A stretch of 64,000 nucleotides of DNA from Macrolepiota albuminosa (Eukaryota > Basidiomycota > Agaricomycetes > Agaricales > Agaricaceae): NCBI GenBank assembly GCA_027475525.1, contig JAMWFC010000100.1, positions 62,001 to 126,000 of the forward strand. The letters are read 5' to 3'. The position numbers and the translations under genes are program-made. Positions 45,851-56,160 of the stretch are shown here, piece by piece. How positions within the stretch are numbered: position 1 is the stretch's first letter; each line of letters opens with the position of its first letter. Under the pieces are notes generated by a model that was not told where the DNA came from, ran no database searches, and saw only the letters and a list, made by a program, of their open reading frames with translations.

Positions 45851-47086
45851 TCAGTTTCTTGATCTTGCTTTTATGCAAATTATAAATTTGCTATCTCCTT
45901 CTCTGGGTTATTGTTTCAGATTTCACCTTTGTTTCTGGAACTTCCTGTTTGGAATTTCTTTTCTTGATTGCTATAGGTTTCCCCACTTTCAAAATCTCCC
46001 TTTCTTTTTATATTTCTATTCTATTCTTCATGTTTCTCTATCTTAAATATCTTGACACTTCTGTTATTTCTTTTAATGTTTTTGTTCCTGTTGATACCCT
46101 CCTCTATCATTTCATGTTCCATATTTACAGTGTTCCAGCACTTCTTTTCCCACAGGTATTTCTTTTCCCAGTCATAGAGAAACATGTGCAATTCTTGACA
46201 GATTGCCTTCAAAGTTACAGAACACCTAGATATGCACTATTACTATGTACTGTACAAGTTTTAGAGCAATCCTCAACGATTTGATGGAATGAGTAGATGA
46301 ACAAGGTGTGAAAAGTCAAAAAATGACAAATCTAAAGATGTAATTTGTAATCTGTATATCAAAGAGCATAGAGACTGTCCTTGAAAGTAGCTAATTATCT
46401 TGCTGACATTTTTTACATGATTTTAGTCACTACGACAAGCCAAATGAATAAGAAATGGAGGAAAAACACATAGTTGAAGAGATTAAGGGAATCAGTATGA
46501 CGTTCACGTTGATCAACTCTCATGCATAAGATGATCAACAGACAAACTCACCTCTTTTTGAGCTCTTGGACACACACTTCTTTCTGGATTTGGCATTCTT
46601 ACAACAGAATGACTGGGCGTGCACTCTCAGAACATGTCAAAAAGATCAAACATTGTCGAGCTGCTAATTCTAAACTCCAGGCCGCAATGTGTCACATGTG
46701 ACGCATCTGGGAAAAGGAATCATTTTCATCATTTTGGGGATGTCTTCAAAATTCAACTATTTTATAGTACTTACTTCTACGTTAAAATTAATACATCTGC
46801 AAATGTCAAAAGTAGAGATACTTTAGAAACTTTCTGTATACTCAGAATGTCTCCAAAATTTTGTGGTATTCTGTAATTCAACTTTATTCATCATGTGTGA
46901 AAAGGAATGCTGGAACACTGTATTGTCTTCAATGCTTGTGCACTTACAATGTTTCTTTTATAATTCCTTTTAATACTTCTCTCCTGTTTTTATTCCAATT
47001 TACTATTTTCTTTGAGTACTTCCACTATATTTCTCCTCTCATTCTCCTTTTACTTGGGATCTTAGTTTACTGAATAATCATAACAG
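45711..47086 (+). other. Non-coding segment within the RT, possible intron plus insert
   Basis: RT homology stops at about 45700 and resumes after ACAG at 47086. The corresponding segment in copy 1 is only about 500 bp, so about 0.6-0.9 kb here (roughly 46290-46890, slightly richer in CpG) is probably a later insertion. No gene was found in it. Confidence 0.4.
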
Positions 47087-47530
47087 GTAACCATCACTCC
47101 CTCTGATACTCAAGCCTGCTGCTTTGACATAAAGTCATTCCATTGTACTTGCCCTGTTTTACCATATTATAAACTCTTTTTGGCTGTGACTTTCTGGGAT
47201 TCTTTTTACATTAATCATGTATACTCTTTCAGTGCCAGACCCATGAGTAGTAACTCAGGTCAAATTGCCAATGCTTTAGTCAATATTTAGTCAGCCAAAA
47301 TTGACAGCAATATGATGTATGTCTCATTTATCTTTCCAAAGAGCTCTTTGCATCTCCTACCTTTTTCAAATTTCATGTTGATCTATCACAATAATATGTC
47401 TCATTTATCTTTCCAAAGAGCTCTTTGCATCTCCTACCTTTTTCAAATTTCATGTTGATCTATCACAATAATAAATGTACCAAACGTCATCTTCTCAATT
47501 CTTTAGTCCACACCCTAAAATGGTAGTATG
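47087..47530 (+). pseudogene. DIRS-like RT, C-terminal half, copy 2
   Basis: Reads …DTQACCFDIKSFHCTCPVL…, with the first catalytic Asp in FDI, then …NHVYSFSARPMSSNSGQIA…. It is inflated by an exact 77-bp duplication. It aligns with 37636-37990 of copy 1. Confidence 0.6.
47318..47471. repeat. Exact 77-bp tandem duplication (8 of 8)
   Basis: Bases 47318-47394 equal 47395-47471. Confidence 0.9.
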
Positions 47531-47628
47531 CATAACTCAACAATGCAGAAGCCTTTTGTTCATTACATTTTATCTGAGTACTGAAACATTTTAACATTTT
47601 CATAAATACTTCTACTTTCTGAAGCATC

Positions 47629-48146
47629 TGTCAGGGAACTCCTCATTTCTTCCTTCTTTCACTCCTTATTCCTTCACTCTCCTTTTATTCATTTCCTTAT
47701 TTCTTCTATCATTCTCTATTTTGCTGTTTCTATTCTCTTAACACTATCTGTTAGTACTATTCTCAGCCTTTGAGGTGCTCTGGTTCTTTAGCTATCATTC
47801 AGACAAGTGTGGGCCCTTCAGCACTGCTTCCAGACTGCTTATATAAGCCGGAGTTTGCCTTTCTGACTTCTAAAGTCCGGAGTTTTCCTGCCTTGTTTGC
47901 ACAGTTGTTTGATTAGTCAATTTTCGAGTTTTTAAGGTTTTGTTGTACTGTACAGTTGTTTTCCATGCTTTTGAAGCCCCAGAAGCATCCAACCTAGCAT
48001 AGGAAATCCCTAGACTTGTTCTCTTTGAATCTCCTTCTGCCAGGTGAGTAGTTATTATGATATTGTCAATATATATTCTAATATACTTTAGATCTCCCTC
48101 TGCCAGCTGTGTGACTGAGCTACAGCCTCTAGAGATCGTTCTTACA
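47629..48146 (+). mobile_element. Solo LTR-A, TSD GCATC
   Basis: 518 bp from TGTCAGGGAACTCC to GTTCTTACA, flanked by GCATC at 47624-47628 and 48147-48151. Contains a CTTATATAAG core-promoter-like site near 47840. It interrupts the RNase H frame of DIRS copy 2 (…NTSTF-SI | IRIIV…). Confidence 0.9.
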
Positions 48147-48213
48147 GCATCAGAATTATAGTCACTTGATTTTATTTCAAATTAAAATCTGACTGGAAAT
48201 GTCCAGGTTGTAA

Positions 48214-49137
48214 CATTGATGACACCTAAAGTTTGGTCAGTAACAAATGTAGAAATAGTGTTACTAAACCAAAAGCTTGCATTGGGTGCACTTAAGGTGA
48301 TGAGGAGAGTCTCAGGCAGGTCCCAGAGATCACATTTATAAAAATAAGGTAAAGTCAGGAAGGGAATTGGCAGGTATCAAGTGCTAAGGTAAAAGCACCT
48401 GTGAAAAAAGCAGTAAGTAAACATGGCAATATGAGTGGCAAGAACATATTAAGCTTAGTGACGTCTAAATAATGTTAATGCCTGCTATAAATGCAAGGCA
48501 TGAGGATGTCATTGGATAGCAATAGTCTGTGACTACCAATTACTTTGACGTTGCTGACCATAAAGGAGACTGGAGTAAGTGGGCCAGAAAACTCTGTTCT
48601 GATTCTTATGCACAAGTCAGTAAGTACTTTTTATACTACAAGGAGTTCACCATTGCTAAGTAACTAATAATGCCAAAGTGTGGTGAACTCAGAAAATTTA
48701 TAGAGTGGCTTCAACAGTTTCAGATTCCTACCGTTCATTCAACACGCTTAGCAATGCCAGGCAGCAGATCACAATGCTAAACCATCAATCCATCAACCTT
48801 CTGTCTGTCCAATATACTAAGCAATATCAGGTGCCAAATTGAGGTGCTAAGCACTGTCAGCCGCCAAGGTCAAATGCCAAGCTGTCTATCAGTTTTGATA
48901 AATCATCAGTCTTCTCACTAAGTGCTGTCATTGTGACTGATGCCATCTGTCAGTTGTCATTTTATCTGCTGTCGGTGCTATCATTGATTGGATCTGCCTC
49001 TTGCCATGCATGGCTGTCAAATATTGCCAAAATTAATCAATTAGTGCATGCTAAGGTATCCTAAGCTGGTGCCATGTTGCCATGGCCTGCTGTTGATGTG
49101 CTGATCCTGTATGGGGTCCTATCAACTTTGCTAAATA
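48214..49137 (+). mobile_element. Insert of about 920 bp, probable solo LTR of another family
   Basis: It interrupts RNase H between …CPGCNID and …VAIKILFNFLHQLQF. The ends read TGACACC…GAGTCA. It shares patches with the minus strand of 28256-28900 and a TTTTTATAC promoter-like site near 48630. The target duplication is not clear. Confidence 0.45.
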
Positions 49138-49960
49138 GAGTCAGTTGCAATCAAAATTCTTTTCAATTTTCTTCATTAGTTACAGTTTTGAAACAGGCAA
49201 TTGTCTTTTCTCCTTTCTCTCCTCAACTCACTTCTGATACTTAGAATTTTTCACCAGACATATACTTGTGCATTTAGACAATTCAGATGCCATTAACATC
49301 TATTATAAGGGCCGCAGCCACTCTTCTTATATGAATCTATGTGTGTGCTAGTCTTATGCAATACTCAATGAATGCTTGATTGTATCTATCTTTTGCTGCA
49401 TCCCTTCAGGATAAATCCTGCCAGGAGATGCATGGTGTAGCAGCAATGCCCTCAAAGTCTAACCCCTTGAGTGGCCTCATGCTGATAAATACTGCAGCAA
49501 GAGATTATGGGTTCAAACCACATCCCCATTCAGGTACCTACCCCAATTACCACTACAGAATACTTGGTTTCAGCCGCATAAGAAAAGGTTTAGTGGGTAT
49601 TATAGATAAAAAATTCATGAGTCCCACACTGTCTCTTGGACAAAAATCTGGAATTCATATATAAATGCATTCCTGCCATTGGTAACATGGAGGTCTGATC
49701 CCTTTACAGAAGCGGGTTAAAACCCTGCAATGTCCTGACCAGTAGAGGCTGACAGTCTATGTGTTGTCTACTATATTTATCATGACACCACAAAAAATAA
49801 AATAAAATAAAATAAAATTCTGCCAATGCACTCTTGTGTGGAGAATATGCACCAATGAACTCTATCTTTTTACCTCAGGCATTTGACTTGCCCACAGATA
49901 TATGTGATGCCTTTGCTGATGATGGTTAACAACACATCATCAGTGCTAATTGGCACTGAA
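49138..49960 (+). pseudogene. DIRS-like RNase H tail, copy 2
   Basis: Reads …VAIKILFNFLHQLQF… then …YKGRSHSSYMNLCV… to 49410. After the SINE-like insert it continues …NSANALLCGEYAPM… and …LPTDICDAFADDG…, matching 39790-39960 of copy 1. Confidence 0.55.
49424..49814 (+). mobile_element. SINE-like retroposon with tRNA-type B box
   Basis: The 391-bp insert lies inside the NPADA-type motif of DIRS copy 2. It has a B-box-like GGTTCAAACC (49510-49519) and a second similar GGTTAAAACC (49715-49724), ends in a tail of repeated AAAAT units (about 49790-49814), and is flanked by AAATCCTGCCA (49413-49423) and AAATTCTGCCA (49815-49825), an 11-bp duplication with one mismatch. These are the marks of LINE-mobilised SINEs. 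The A box is not clear. Confidence 0.65.
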
Positions 49961-49983
49961 GGTTCTGTTTCTCCATGTACTAC

Positions 49984-50472
49984 TGTCAGAAGACTCCTCG
50001 TTTCTTCTTTCCTTCACTCCTTATTTCTTCTGCTCTTCTTTCATTCATTCTCTTATTTCTTCTGACATTATTTCATTTTACTATTTCTATTCTTTCAACA
50101 CTATCTGTTAGTACTATTCTCAGCCCTTGAAGTGCTCTGGTTCTTTAGCTACCATTCAGACAAGTGTGGGCCCCTCAGCACCACTTTCAGACTGCTTACA
50201 TGAGCCAGAGTTTGCCCCTTATTTGTGCAATTATTTATGTAGGCAATTTTTGAGTTTTTAAGGTTTTGTTGTACTGTACAGTTGTTTCCCATGCTTCAGA
50301 GGCCCCAGAAGCATCCAACCTGGCATAGAGAATCCCTAGACTTGTTCTCTTTGGATCTCCCTCTGCCAGGTGAGTAGTTATTATAATATTGTCAGTACAT
50401 ACTCTAATACACTCTGGATCTCCCTCTGCCAGCTGTGTGACTGAGCCACAGCCTCTAGAGGTTGCCCTTACA
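49984..50472 (+). mobile_element. Solo LTR-A, TSD ACTAC
   Basis: 489 bp from TGTCAGAAGACTCC to GCCCTTACA, flanked by ACTAC at 49979-49983 and 50473-50477. Confidence 0.9.
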
Positions 50473-50690
50473 ACTACAGAACCTTATGTTCCCTGTTTCC
50501 ATAATCTCAACAATATTTCAACTGAAATCTACCATTTCAAACACAATACAAAACCAATGTCCCATGATCTCAATATTTAAACTGAAATATATCATTTCAA
50601 ATATGCATCAAAACTGACAACCCCCTGCTTATTTCCTACAACTCTGACTTCTTCTTCCCAGTCCATATCTTCAGATTCCATTTCTCCTAC
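50473..50690. other. Short unassigned spacer
   Basis: Contains an internal near-repeat (ATCTCAATAT… with …ATTTCAAA). Nothing coding is recognised. Confidence 0.4.
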
Positions 50691-50865
50691 TGTAATGGAG
50701 TGTCATACTTGTTATATATGTCAACAATACTGTTACCAGACAGTAGAGTATTATATAAGCCAACATCTTGTATTCACTCTAGTTCTAGTTAAATCCAATA
50801 TAGTGGTCTGATTTAGTACTGTGTGATCCACATAAGAAGGTTTTAGCTCATAATCAATGGTTACA
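50691..50865 (+). repeat. 5' LTR of Gypsy-1b
   Basis: Matches the Gypsy-1 LTRs in length and sequence (reverse complement). CpG sites are converted. Confidence 0.85.
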
Positions 50866-50895
50866 TTTTTCTGCTATTGGCTTTGAACTCTAGGC

Positions 50896-51720
50896 TTGTT
50901 ATCAACTAGGCAACTCATTAAAACTCTTGACTTCTGTTGGCATCTGATAGGACTGTATAATCACTTTGTTAATGCTGCAACAATGCAGGAAGCTCATGAT
51001 GCCTTCAGGAAAGCAGTGTACAATGCTAAAACTGGTGTCCAAACATTCTATAATAATCTGGTGAGTCATGCACAGAATATGGCTGTCTATCCAGACAAAT
51101 ACACAATTTAAGAGACATTCCTGGACAGAATACCAGCAGATATGAGGAGGGCGTTGATACACAATGACACTTTGTCTCCAGAGGTCAATACAGTGACTGA
51201 GGTTTTAATATATACCATTAGGTATGAGCAGTTGACACAAACTGCAAATCATTATGAGCAGTGTAGTTCATGCTGAGGACTGGGGAACTGTCAAGCAGTG
51301 AAGGTGGGAACCTTCCTGGCCAAACAGTTAGAGATGGAGTAAAATTGCAATCCATAATTTGTCATTCACAAGACAATTCCTGTAGGCCAGTGGCCTAGAC
51401 CAAAATTTGCTGGATATTTGCCAGCAAAAGATAGTCAACTCTATTCATGTCAAAATTAGGTAGCAGCTAAAGAGGGCCCACCACCTGGAGCATGTATGGT
51501 AGGCAAATCTAATGTGGTTGCAGAAGCAACCCAGAGAAAGCCAGTGGGAGACTTTTCTGGGTGCTACAACTGTGGAAGGGTTGGGCAGTTCACTAAAGAA
51601 TGTCCTGCCCCCCCCAAGGCACACATCCATGTGGCCCATATGGCCACAGCTCCAAGTGATGACAAAGAAGAAAGTCATTGAGGAGGCTGAGGAGGAGCTG
51701 TAAGAAGTGGCTGACAGCTC
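50896..51720 (+). pseudogene. Gypsy-1b gag with zinc knuckle
   Basis: Capsid part …AFRKAVYNAKTGVQTFYNN… then a knuckle CYNCGRVGQFTKEC near 51565-51605, where the His ligand is Gln. Stops interrupt the frame. The segment between capsid and knuckle shows what Gypsy-1 has lost. Confidence 0.7.
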
Positions 51721-51981
51721 AGAAGTAGATGATGCTAAAAGCGTCCACATTGATAGTAATGAATACATTGCAGTGGATGTGTATGACAGTGACTACTACA
51801 CTTATGATGATGAGATGAGCACTTGTTTGCACTGACAGAATGCTGAGAAGATCAGCATGTCTGGATAAGACATGTAACCCTGCAAAAAGCAACTAATGAG
51901 TTGCAACAGCCATGTTATACTCCTGAAGAAAAGGAGTGCCTGGTGACCTATATAGATGTCAATGGACATCCAGCTTAGACG

Positions 51982-53250
51982 TTGTGGAACTCAGAGAGTA
52001 CCACTATGGGAATAACATCCCAGTTTGCTCATGTTAACACGATATGCATTCATAAGCTAGAGGAGCCATTGATGCTCCAATTGGGGACTGTAGGGAGTTG
52101 TGCCATAGTGCAATTTGGTACTGAGGTAAAAGTAAAGATGTCAGGGACATTGACCAAGGAATATGTGGATATAGCAAATTATAATCACTATGACATGATT
52201 ATTGGTACACTATTTATGTGTAAGAACAGGGTGTTCCTGGACTTTGTGAATGACATGGTTGTTGTGAATGATATGCCTATAAAGGCAGAGAAAGTAGTGT
52301 TGTGCAACATGGATTGCCACCTACAGCACTATCACACACCAGAGAAATGTCACAGTGAATGTAACTGACTAAATGGTTGCAAGAGGTGGAGGATGAAGAA
52401 GTCCATCCAAATAGTCTACGGGCAGACTCACCAGCAATCCTGATGTCAGAAGAAGAGTTTCAAAGAACTTTGAAGAAGGGGAAGAAGTCAAACATGGCTG
52501 TGTATAATCTTGGAAAGCCTAACCAGGCTAAACAACAGATGAATAGGCATGATAAATGCATGGTAGAGTCGCTGAAATGCCAGCCAACTAGCTCTCAGAT
52601 GAAGGTGGAAGATCTCTTCAAGGATGAGGTGTATAGTACAGTGGAAACTGTAGGGAGCACATGATTGCTATGAAATCAACCAGTGCCTTGACCAGAAGTG
52701 CAATGGGCATATGACCCATGCATGCCACAGGAGTGGAATGAGTTGGTAGCATCAATAGTGATGCATATTATAGGAAGGGTGCAATTGACCCAGACTGGAG
52801 AGGTATACCATCATGCATGGGAGGATGAGATTTCTGAAGCCTTGAATATCATGTTTGATGGCATATTGCTGAAGGCAAAAAGTGTGCAATCATTGTCAGA
52901 GATGACAAGAATAGTGAGAATGCAACCAGTTGTAAGGTTGAATCCAGGAAATCTCACAGAGAAGCATGTATGTGCCTTTTGAGAACAATTAAAACCAAAG
53001 GTTCAACCACTTGTAGCATGCATATCAAAGGGGAACAGTAAGGCTATGAGCCTTACAAAGGAAGACATTCCTCAATTATGCCAGCAATAGCAACATGAGT
53101 TTGCTGATATTGTCAATGGAACAAAGGAGGAACTTCCCTCTTGGAGGGAAGTGAATCATGAGATTAACCTCATTGATGAGAATAAGCAATACAAGTATTA
53201 TTTGCCTTGCTGTCCATGAGCACTTCAGGACCAGCTTTGTGAAAGGCCAG
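51982..53250 (+). pseudogene. Gypsy-1b protease and pre-RT region
   Basis: 51982-52368 aligns with the Gypsy-1 retropepsin (NSESTTMGI at the active-site position, …YDMIIGTLFM…). 52377-52664 and 52698-52982 are the linker. The reading …NEINLIDEN-like … continues to about 53210. The element breaks off before the RT catalytic motifs. Confidence 0.7.
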
Positions 53251-53290
53251 TTCAGTAATCAAACCTCATATCTACCGTAAATTTCTAGAG

Positions 53291-53524
53291 AAGTATAAAG
53301 TATGTGAGGGTTGGCAGTCGACAACGCCGACAATTGTAAGTAACTTTACCAAAGCTTGATGATCCACCCTGTAGGTCAACCACTCGATTTTACGAGATCA
53401 ATTCCCTTCAAGTACAACAGAGTGAAAGTCGAGACTAAGTTTTATCAATGACTAGGACATCTCGCAGGGTCTACGACACGCCAGCGCCTGGATTCACTAA
53501 ATGAACGACGCCAAATGTATGTAA
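53291..53524. other. Transition from transposon to gene region; 3' flank of AKR gene
   Basis: CpG reappears immediately after about 53300. This is probably the 3' untranslated region of the minus-strand gene at 53525. No coding sequence. Confidence 0.5.
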
Positions 53525-54716
53525 TCACAATATACTGTGATGGTACTGTGTCGTATTGGTAGTGCCCGCTTCATCAATGGCAACAACTTCCTCTTCTGTG
53601 AGTGGCGCTGTCCACGAAATCAATTACAAAATGGCAGTGTAATACAAGATACACACGCACAAAGGTATTCAATATCCAAATACTCTTGTAGCCGTTCCCT
53701 CTTCGTACTCGTTCTTCATATAGAATCACCTGCTCCGCCGAAATTCGAGAAACATTCGAAAGTACTCACGTAACAATCCCAAATCCCTTGGCTCTCGCCC
53801 ACAAGAAGATCACCTGCCCCGGAGTAATGCCCAAACGTTTTGCTGCAGCGTGAACGGGAGCGTCGACAGGTCCACCAGGAAATCGAGTTATCGGACTAAG
53901 GCCTTATTAGATTCAAATTTAAAAGGGGAGGGTGACGAACACGAGGCTGCTGTACGCTTGGATGACGATACCTTGTTGAGAAGCGTATTCAAGGAGCAGT
54001 TTGTTAGAGGTGTAGTTGTATGGGTTTAACAATATCTGATTGACCGCCGGTTTGATTTTGGCAATCTTCATAATAGTCTGAAGCTGTTCAACGTCGAAAT
54101 TGCTGACTCCGATGCTCCTAAATACTTGACATCAAGGACCGTTGCTGCCAGCAGATGTTCAGTAGGTGTGTACCTCGCCAACCCATCTTCTTTTATTTTT
54201 TCAAACTCCCGCCAGGCACCTTCAACATCATCTTTGATTGGGCCTGGGATATGGATGAGGTACAAATCGACATATTGGAGACCAAGCTGACCGATCAGAA
54301 ATTCATGAATGAATCAACGACGCATTGAACGCTCTTACTTTTCTCAAACTCGACCGGATAGCTTCCTGTATGCTCCCTGAATGATACTTTGTTGTAATGA
54401 ATAACTCTTCTCTTGCCAGGCCACTCTTGCGAAGTCCATCCCCCATGCTGTCTTCGTTATTGTACACTTATTTGATACCTATATACCGGTCTGATGTAGG
54501 AGGTCTAGCATGTTAACGTACTCTGTGCCGTATCAATATGCGAAAATCCCATCTCGGCAGCTTCAGCGACCCAGTTTGATACGTCCTTATCACGGAGGAT
54601 GGTTCCTGTCCCGTATGCAATGCCGGGCATCTAAACCAAAAGTTAGTGGTAGATCAGAGGGGATAACGAAGATCGACCGAATGGCCGTCGTTCAGCTGAA
54701 TGTCTTTGAAAGCCAT
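53525..54716 (-). CDS. Aldo/keto reductase (8 exons, 273 aa)
   Basis: An NAD(P)H-dependent aldo/keto reductase, expected to be a cytosolic (beta/alpha)8-barrel that reduces aldehydes or ketones. My model has exons 54716-54678, 54630-54522, 54466-54339, 54286-54174, 54117-53941, 53895-53770, 53707-53661 and 53607-53525, all with GT-AG introns of 42-62 bp and consistent phase. The catalytic tetrad is visible: Asp46 (HIDTAQ), Tyr51 (MYNNED), Lys76 (FITTK) and His104 (LYLIH). Further family motifs are GVSNFDVEQLQ, KPAVNQILLNPY, AYSSL and the C-terminal TTKRERLQEYL. Length fits short fungal AKRs (about 280 aa). The first intron donor GTCGAT and several acceptors are weak, so the first and seventh exon edges are the least certain. 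There is no stop or frameshift. A tRNA-Asp lies 106 bp upstream on the other strand. Substrate unknown. Confidence 0.88.
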
Positions 54717-54822
54717 CTCTCGAGAAGTCGTGGAGCCAGGATTGGTGGTTTGTGCACCTGAGGATCCCACACGTTCAGTCGAGCATGAGGATATGAGAGG
54801 CCATGTTAGGCTAATGAATATG

Positions 54823-54906
54823 TCTTCGCTAGTATATCGGTTAGTACACGCGCCTGTCATTTGTTTATGGTCGCGCGAAAGCTGGGTTCGACTCCCAGGC
54901 GAAGAG
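54823..54906 (+). tRNA. tRNA-Asp (GTC) with 12-nt intron
   Basis: A cloverleaf folds well. Acceptor TCTTCGC pairs GCGAAGA with discriminator G, the T arm is CTGGG-TTCGACT-CCCAG, and anticodon stem CGCGC/GCGCG has loop C-T-GTC-A. The anticodon is at 54856-54858. A 12-nt intron (54860-54871) follows position 37, the canonical place. The mature length without CCA would be 72 nt. It is nearly identical to the minus-strand gene at 59534, except in the intron. Confidence 0.9.
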
Positions 54907-55269
54907 ATGTCTGACAATTTGTCATCATGTTGTCATTTTTGAAAAACGCTGAAGCCAACACAAAAGGCGTTAGTTGAATTACTCGTTGCCATCGTCACAA
55001 GATCCGTTTGGAAGCTTGCTCTTACCTCAGGCCTCATGACTTTTTCTCTGCAAACTTAAAACGAAGTCAGGGACTATGCAGGGCCGGTGGTTATGCAGCC
55101 TCATGGGCTGATAAGCATCGAAGTCTCGGCGTGTGTGTGTCATTTAACGACCCGCGGACAAAAGCTTGACACCTTCAGTGGATCAAGTCATCTTGCATGG
55201 TATGCACTGCCTTCAAGTCTTTATATATCTCCGACTACCCCACATCTACTTCACCTTCAAGTAACACTC
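54907..55269 (+). promoter_or_regulatory. Upstream region of lectin-like gene with TATA box
   Basis: TATATAT at 55222-55228 lies 42 bp before the proposed ATG at 55270, with pyrimidine-rich sequence (CCCCACATCTACTTCACC) between them that suits a fungal start region. Nothing else is recognised upstream. Confidence 0.5.
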
Positions 55270-55900
55270 ATGCTATATAAGATTGTAAACGCCAAATTCA
55301 ATGACAAGGTGTTGGCACTATCCCAGCACGATAACGAGACAGGTGCGCGTATTCCCTTCCCAGACCCTATCGTATATGTTGTCAAACCTTTCTTGAGTCC
55401 TTGGATTTGATCATTCTCTAAGCCAAAGCTACCACATCGTAAGACCTCAGTCAGTTACCTACAGATGACTTCAAACTAACTAATTCTGTAACAGTGGTCT
55501 ATACACGATTACAACGGCCTCAGCGTCATTAAAAACGTAGGGGCTTGTCCTCCTTTATACCTTGGCGAGCAAAATGGGAGGATCATTGGTGTTGGGAGCA
55601 AGTCAGAGGATCAAGCGCCACGATGGGATGTTTGGCCAGTCGGTCGCTATTCAAGGTTCGTCCATGGTCAATTTTGATTGTCAGACACCGAATCTTAATG
55701 CTTGACTATAGAATTCTTCTTGGAAACTTGTTTTTGGAGCTAAGGCGAAGAGACGTTACCCGGCACTGTAAAGAAGCGGGCTTTGCACCTGGAGAGTACG
55801 ATGATGATGCACAGCTCTGGGAATTGATACCAGGTACGTGACCTCAGTATTAACGCAGCACATTCTTTAACGTGGCGATTGGCCAGTTCGCGAGCGCTGA
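55270..55900 (+). CDS. Small beta-trefoil, ricin-B-like lectin-type protein (5 exons, 136 aa)
   Basis: Exons 55270-55342, 55398-55438, 55495-55655, 55712-55833 and 55887-55900 join in phase with GT-AG introns of 53-56 bp. The product begins MLYKIVNAKF and has pieces typical of fungal single-domain beta-trefoil lectins: VLALSQHDN, YHIWSIHDYNGLSV, and a final …DDDAQLWELIPV just before the stop, the classic closing QxW repeat. There is no signal peptide, so it is probably cytosolic. Such proteins bind sugars and are often defence-related in mushrooms, but binding and role here are inference. The Arg/Leu-rich exon 4 start (ILLGNLFLELRRR) is less typical. A TATA box precedes it. It converges with the minus-strand gene ending at 56161. 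Confidence 0.6.
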
Positions 55901-56160
55901 ATTGTCCATGGGTCCGTACATTATACTTAGAATACTAATAATAAGTTTTCGAGCCGAGAGGTCCTCTGATCAACGCAATCAAATTACGACTGGCCCGATA
56001 ACGACAACAGGTTTTTTGATAATGTCATCTAACCCTGAGCTTGCGTTTAAACACATCCGAATCAAACCAAAAGACAGTAAAATAAGGCTTGTTTTTTATT
56101 CCTCGCTGTTAATCTCTGATACCAACTACTAAGTTGAACACCCGATGATCATGAGAAAAC

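Larger units (their letters stand above)
43926..49983 (+). mobile_element. DIRS-like tyrosine-recombinase retroelement, copy 2
   Basis: Homologous to copy 1 and better preserved in its first part. It has gag-like (43960-45010), RT (45027-45710 and 47087-47530), and RNase H split by LTR-A and another insert (47560-47628, 48147-48213, 49138-49420, 49815-49960). The tyrosine recombinase part is absent, cut off before LTR-A at 49984. At least four later insertions lie in it. Confidence 0.6.
50691..53290 (+). mobile_element. Gypsy-1b: second, 3'-truncated copy of Gypsy-1
   Basis: 5' LTR at 50691-50865 (TGTAATGG…GGTTACA, 175 bp), then gag, zinc knuckle, protease and the pre-RT linker, homologous in order to Gypsy-1. 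Homology ends near 53255-53290, before RT, where the gene-rich CpG-containing sequence begins. No 3' LTR is in the window. It retains about 400 bp of gag (51057-51456) deleted in Gypsy-1. Confidence 0.8.

Noticed and set aside
54510..54942. Plus-strand open frames across the AKR first exons and the tRNA
   Set aside because: They cross a tRNA gene and antisense exons. The AKR reading on the minus strand has the complete catalytic tetrad.
55545..55841. 98-codon plus-strand open frame
   Set aside because: It reads part of the lectin-like gene in the wrong frame and through an intron. Splicing gives the QLWELIPV ending in the correct frame.
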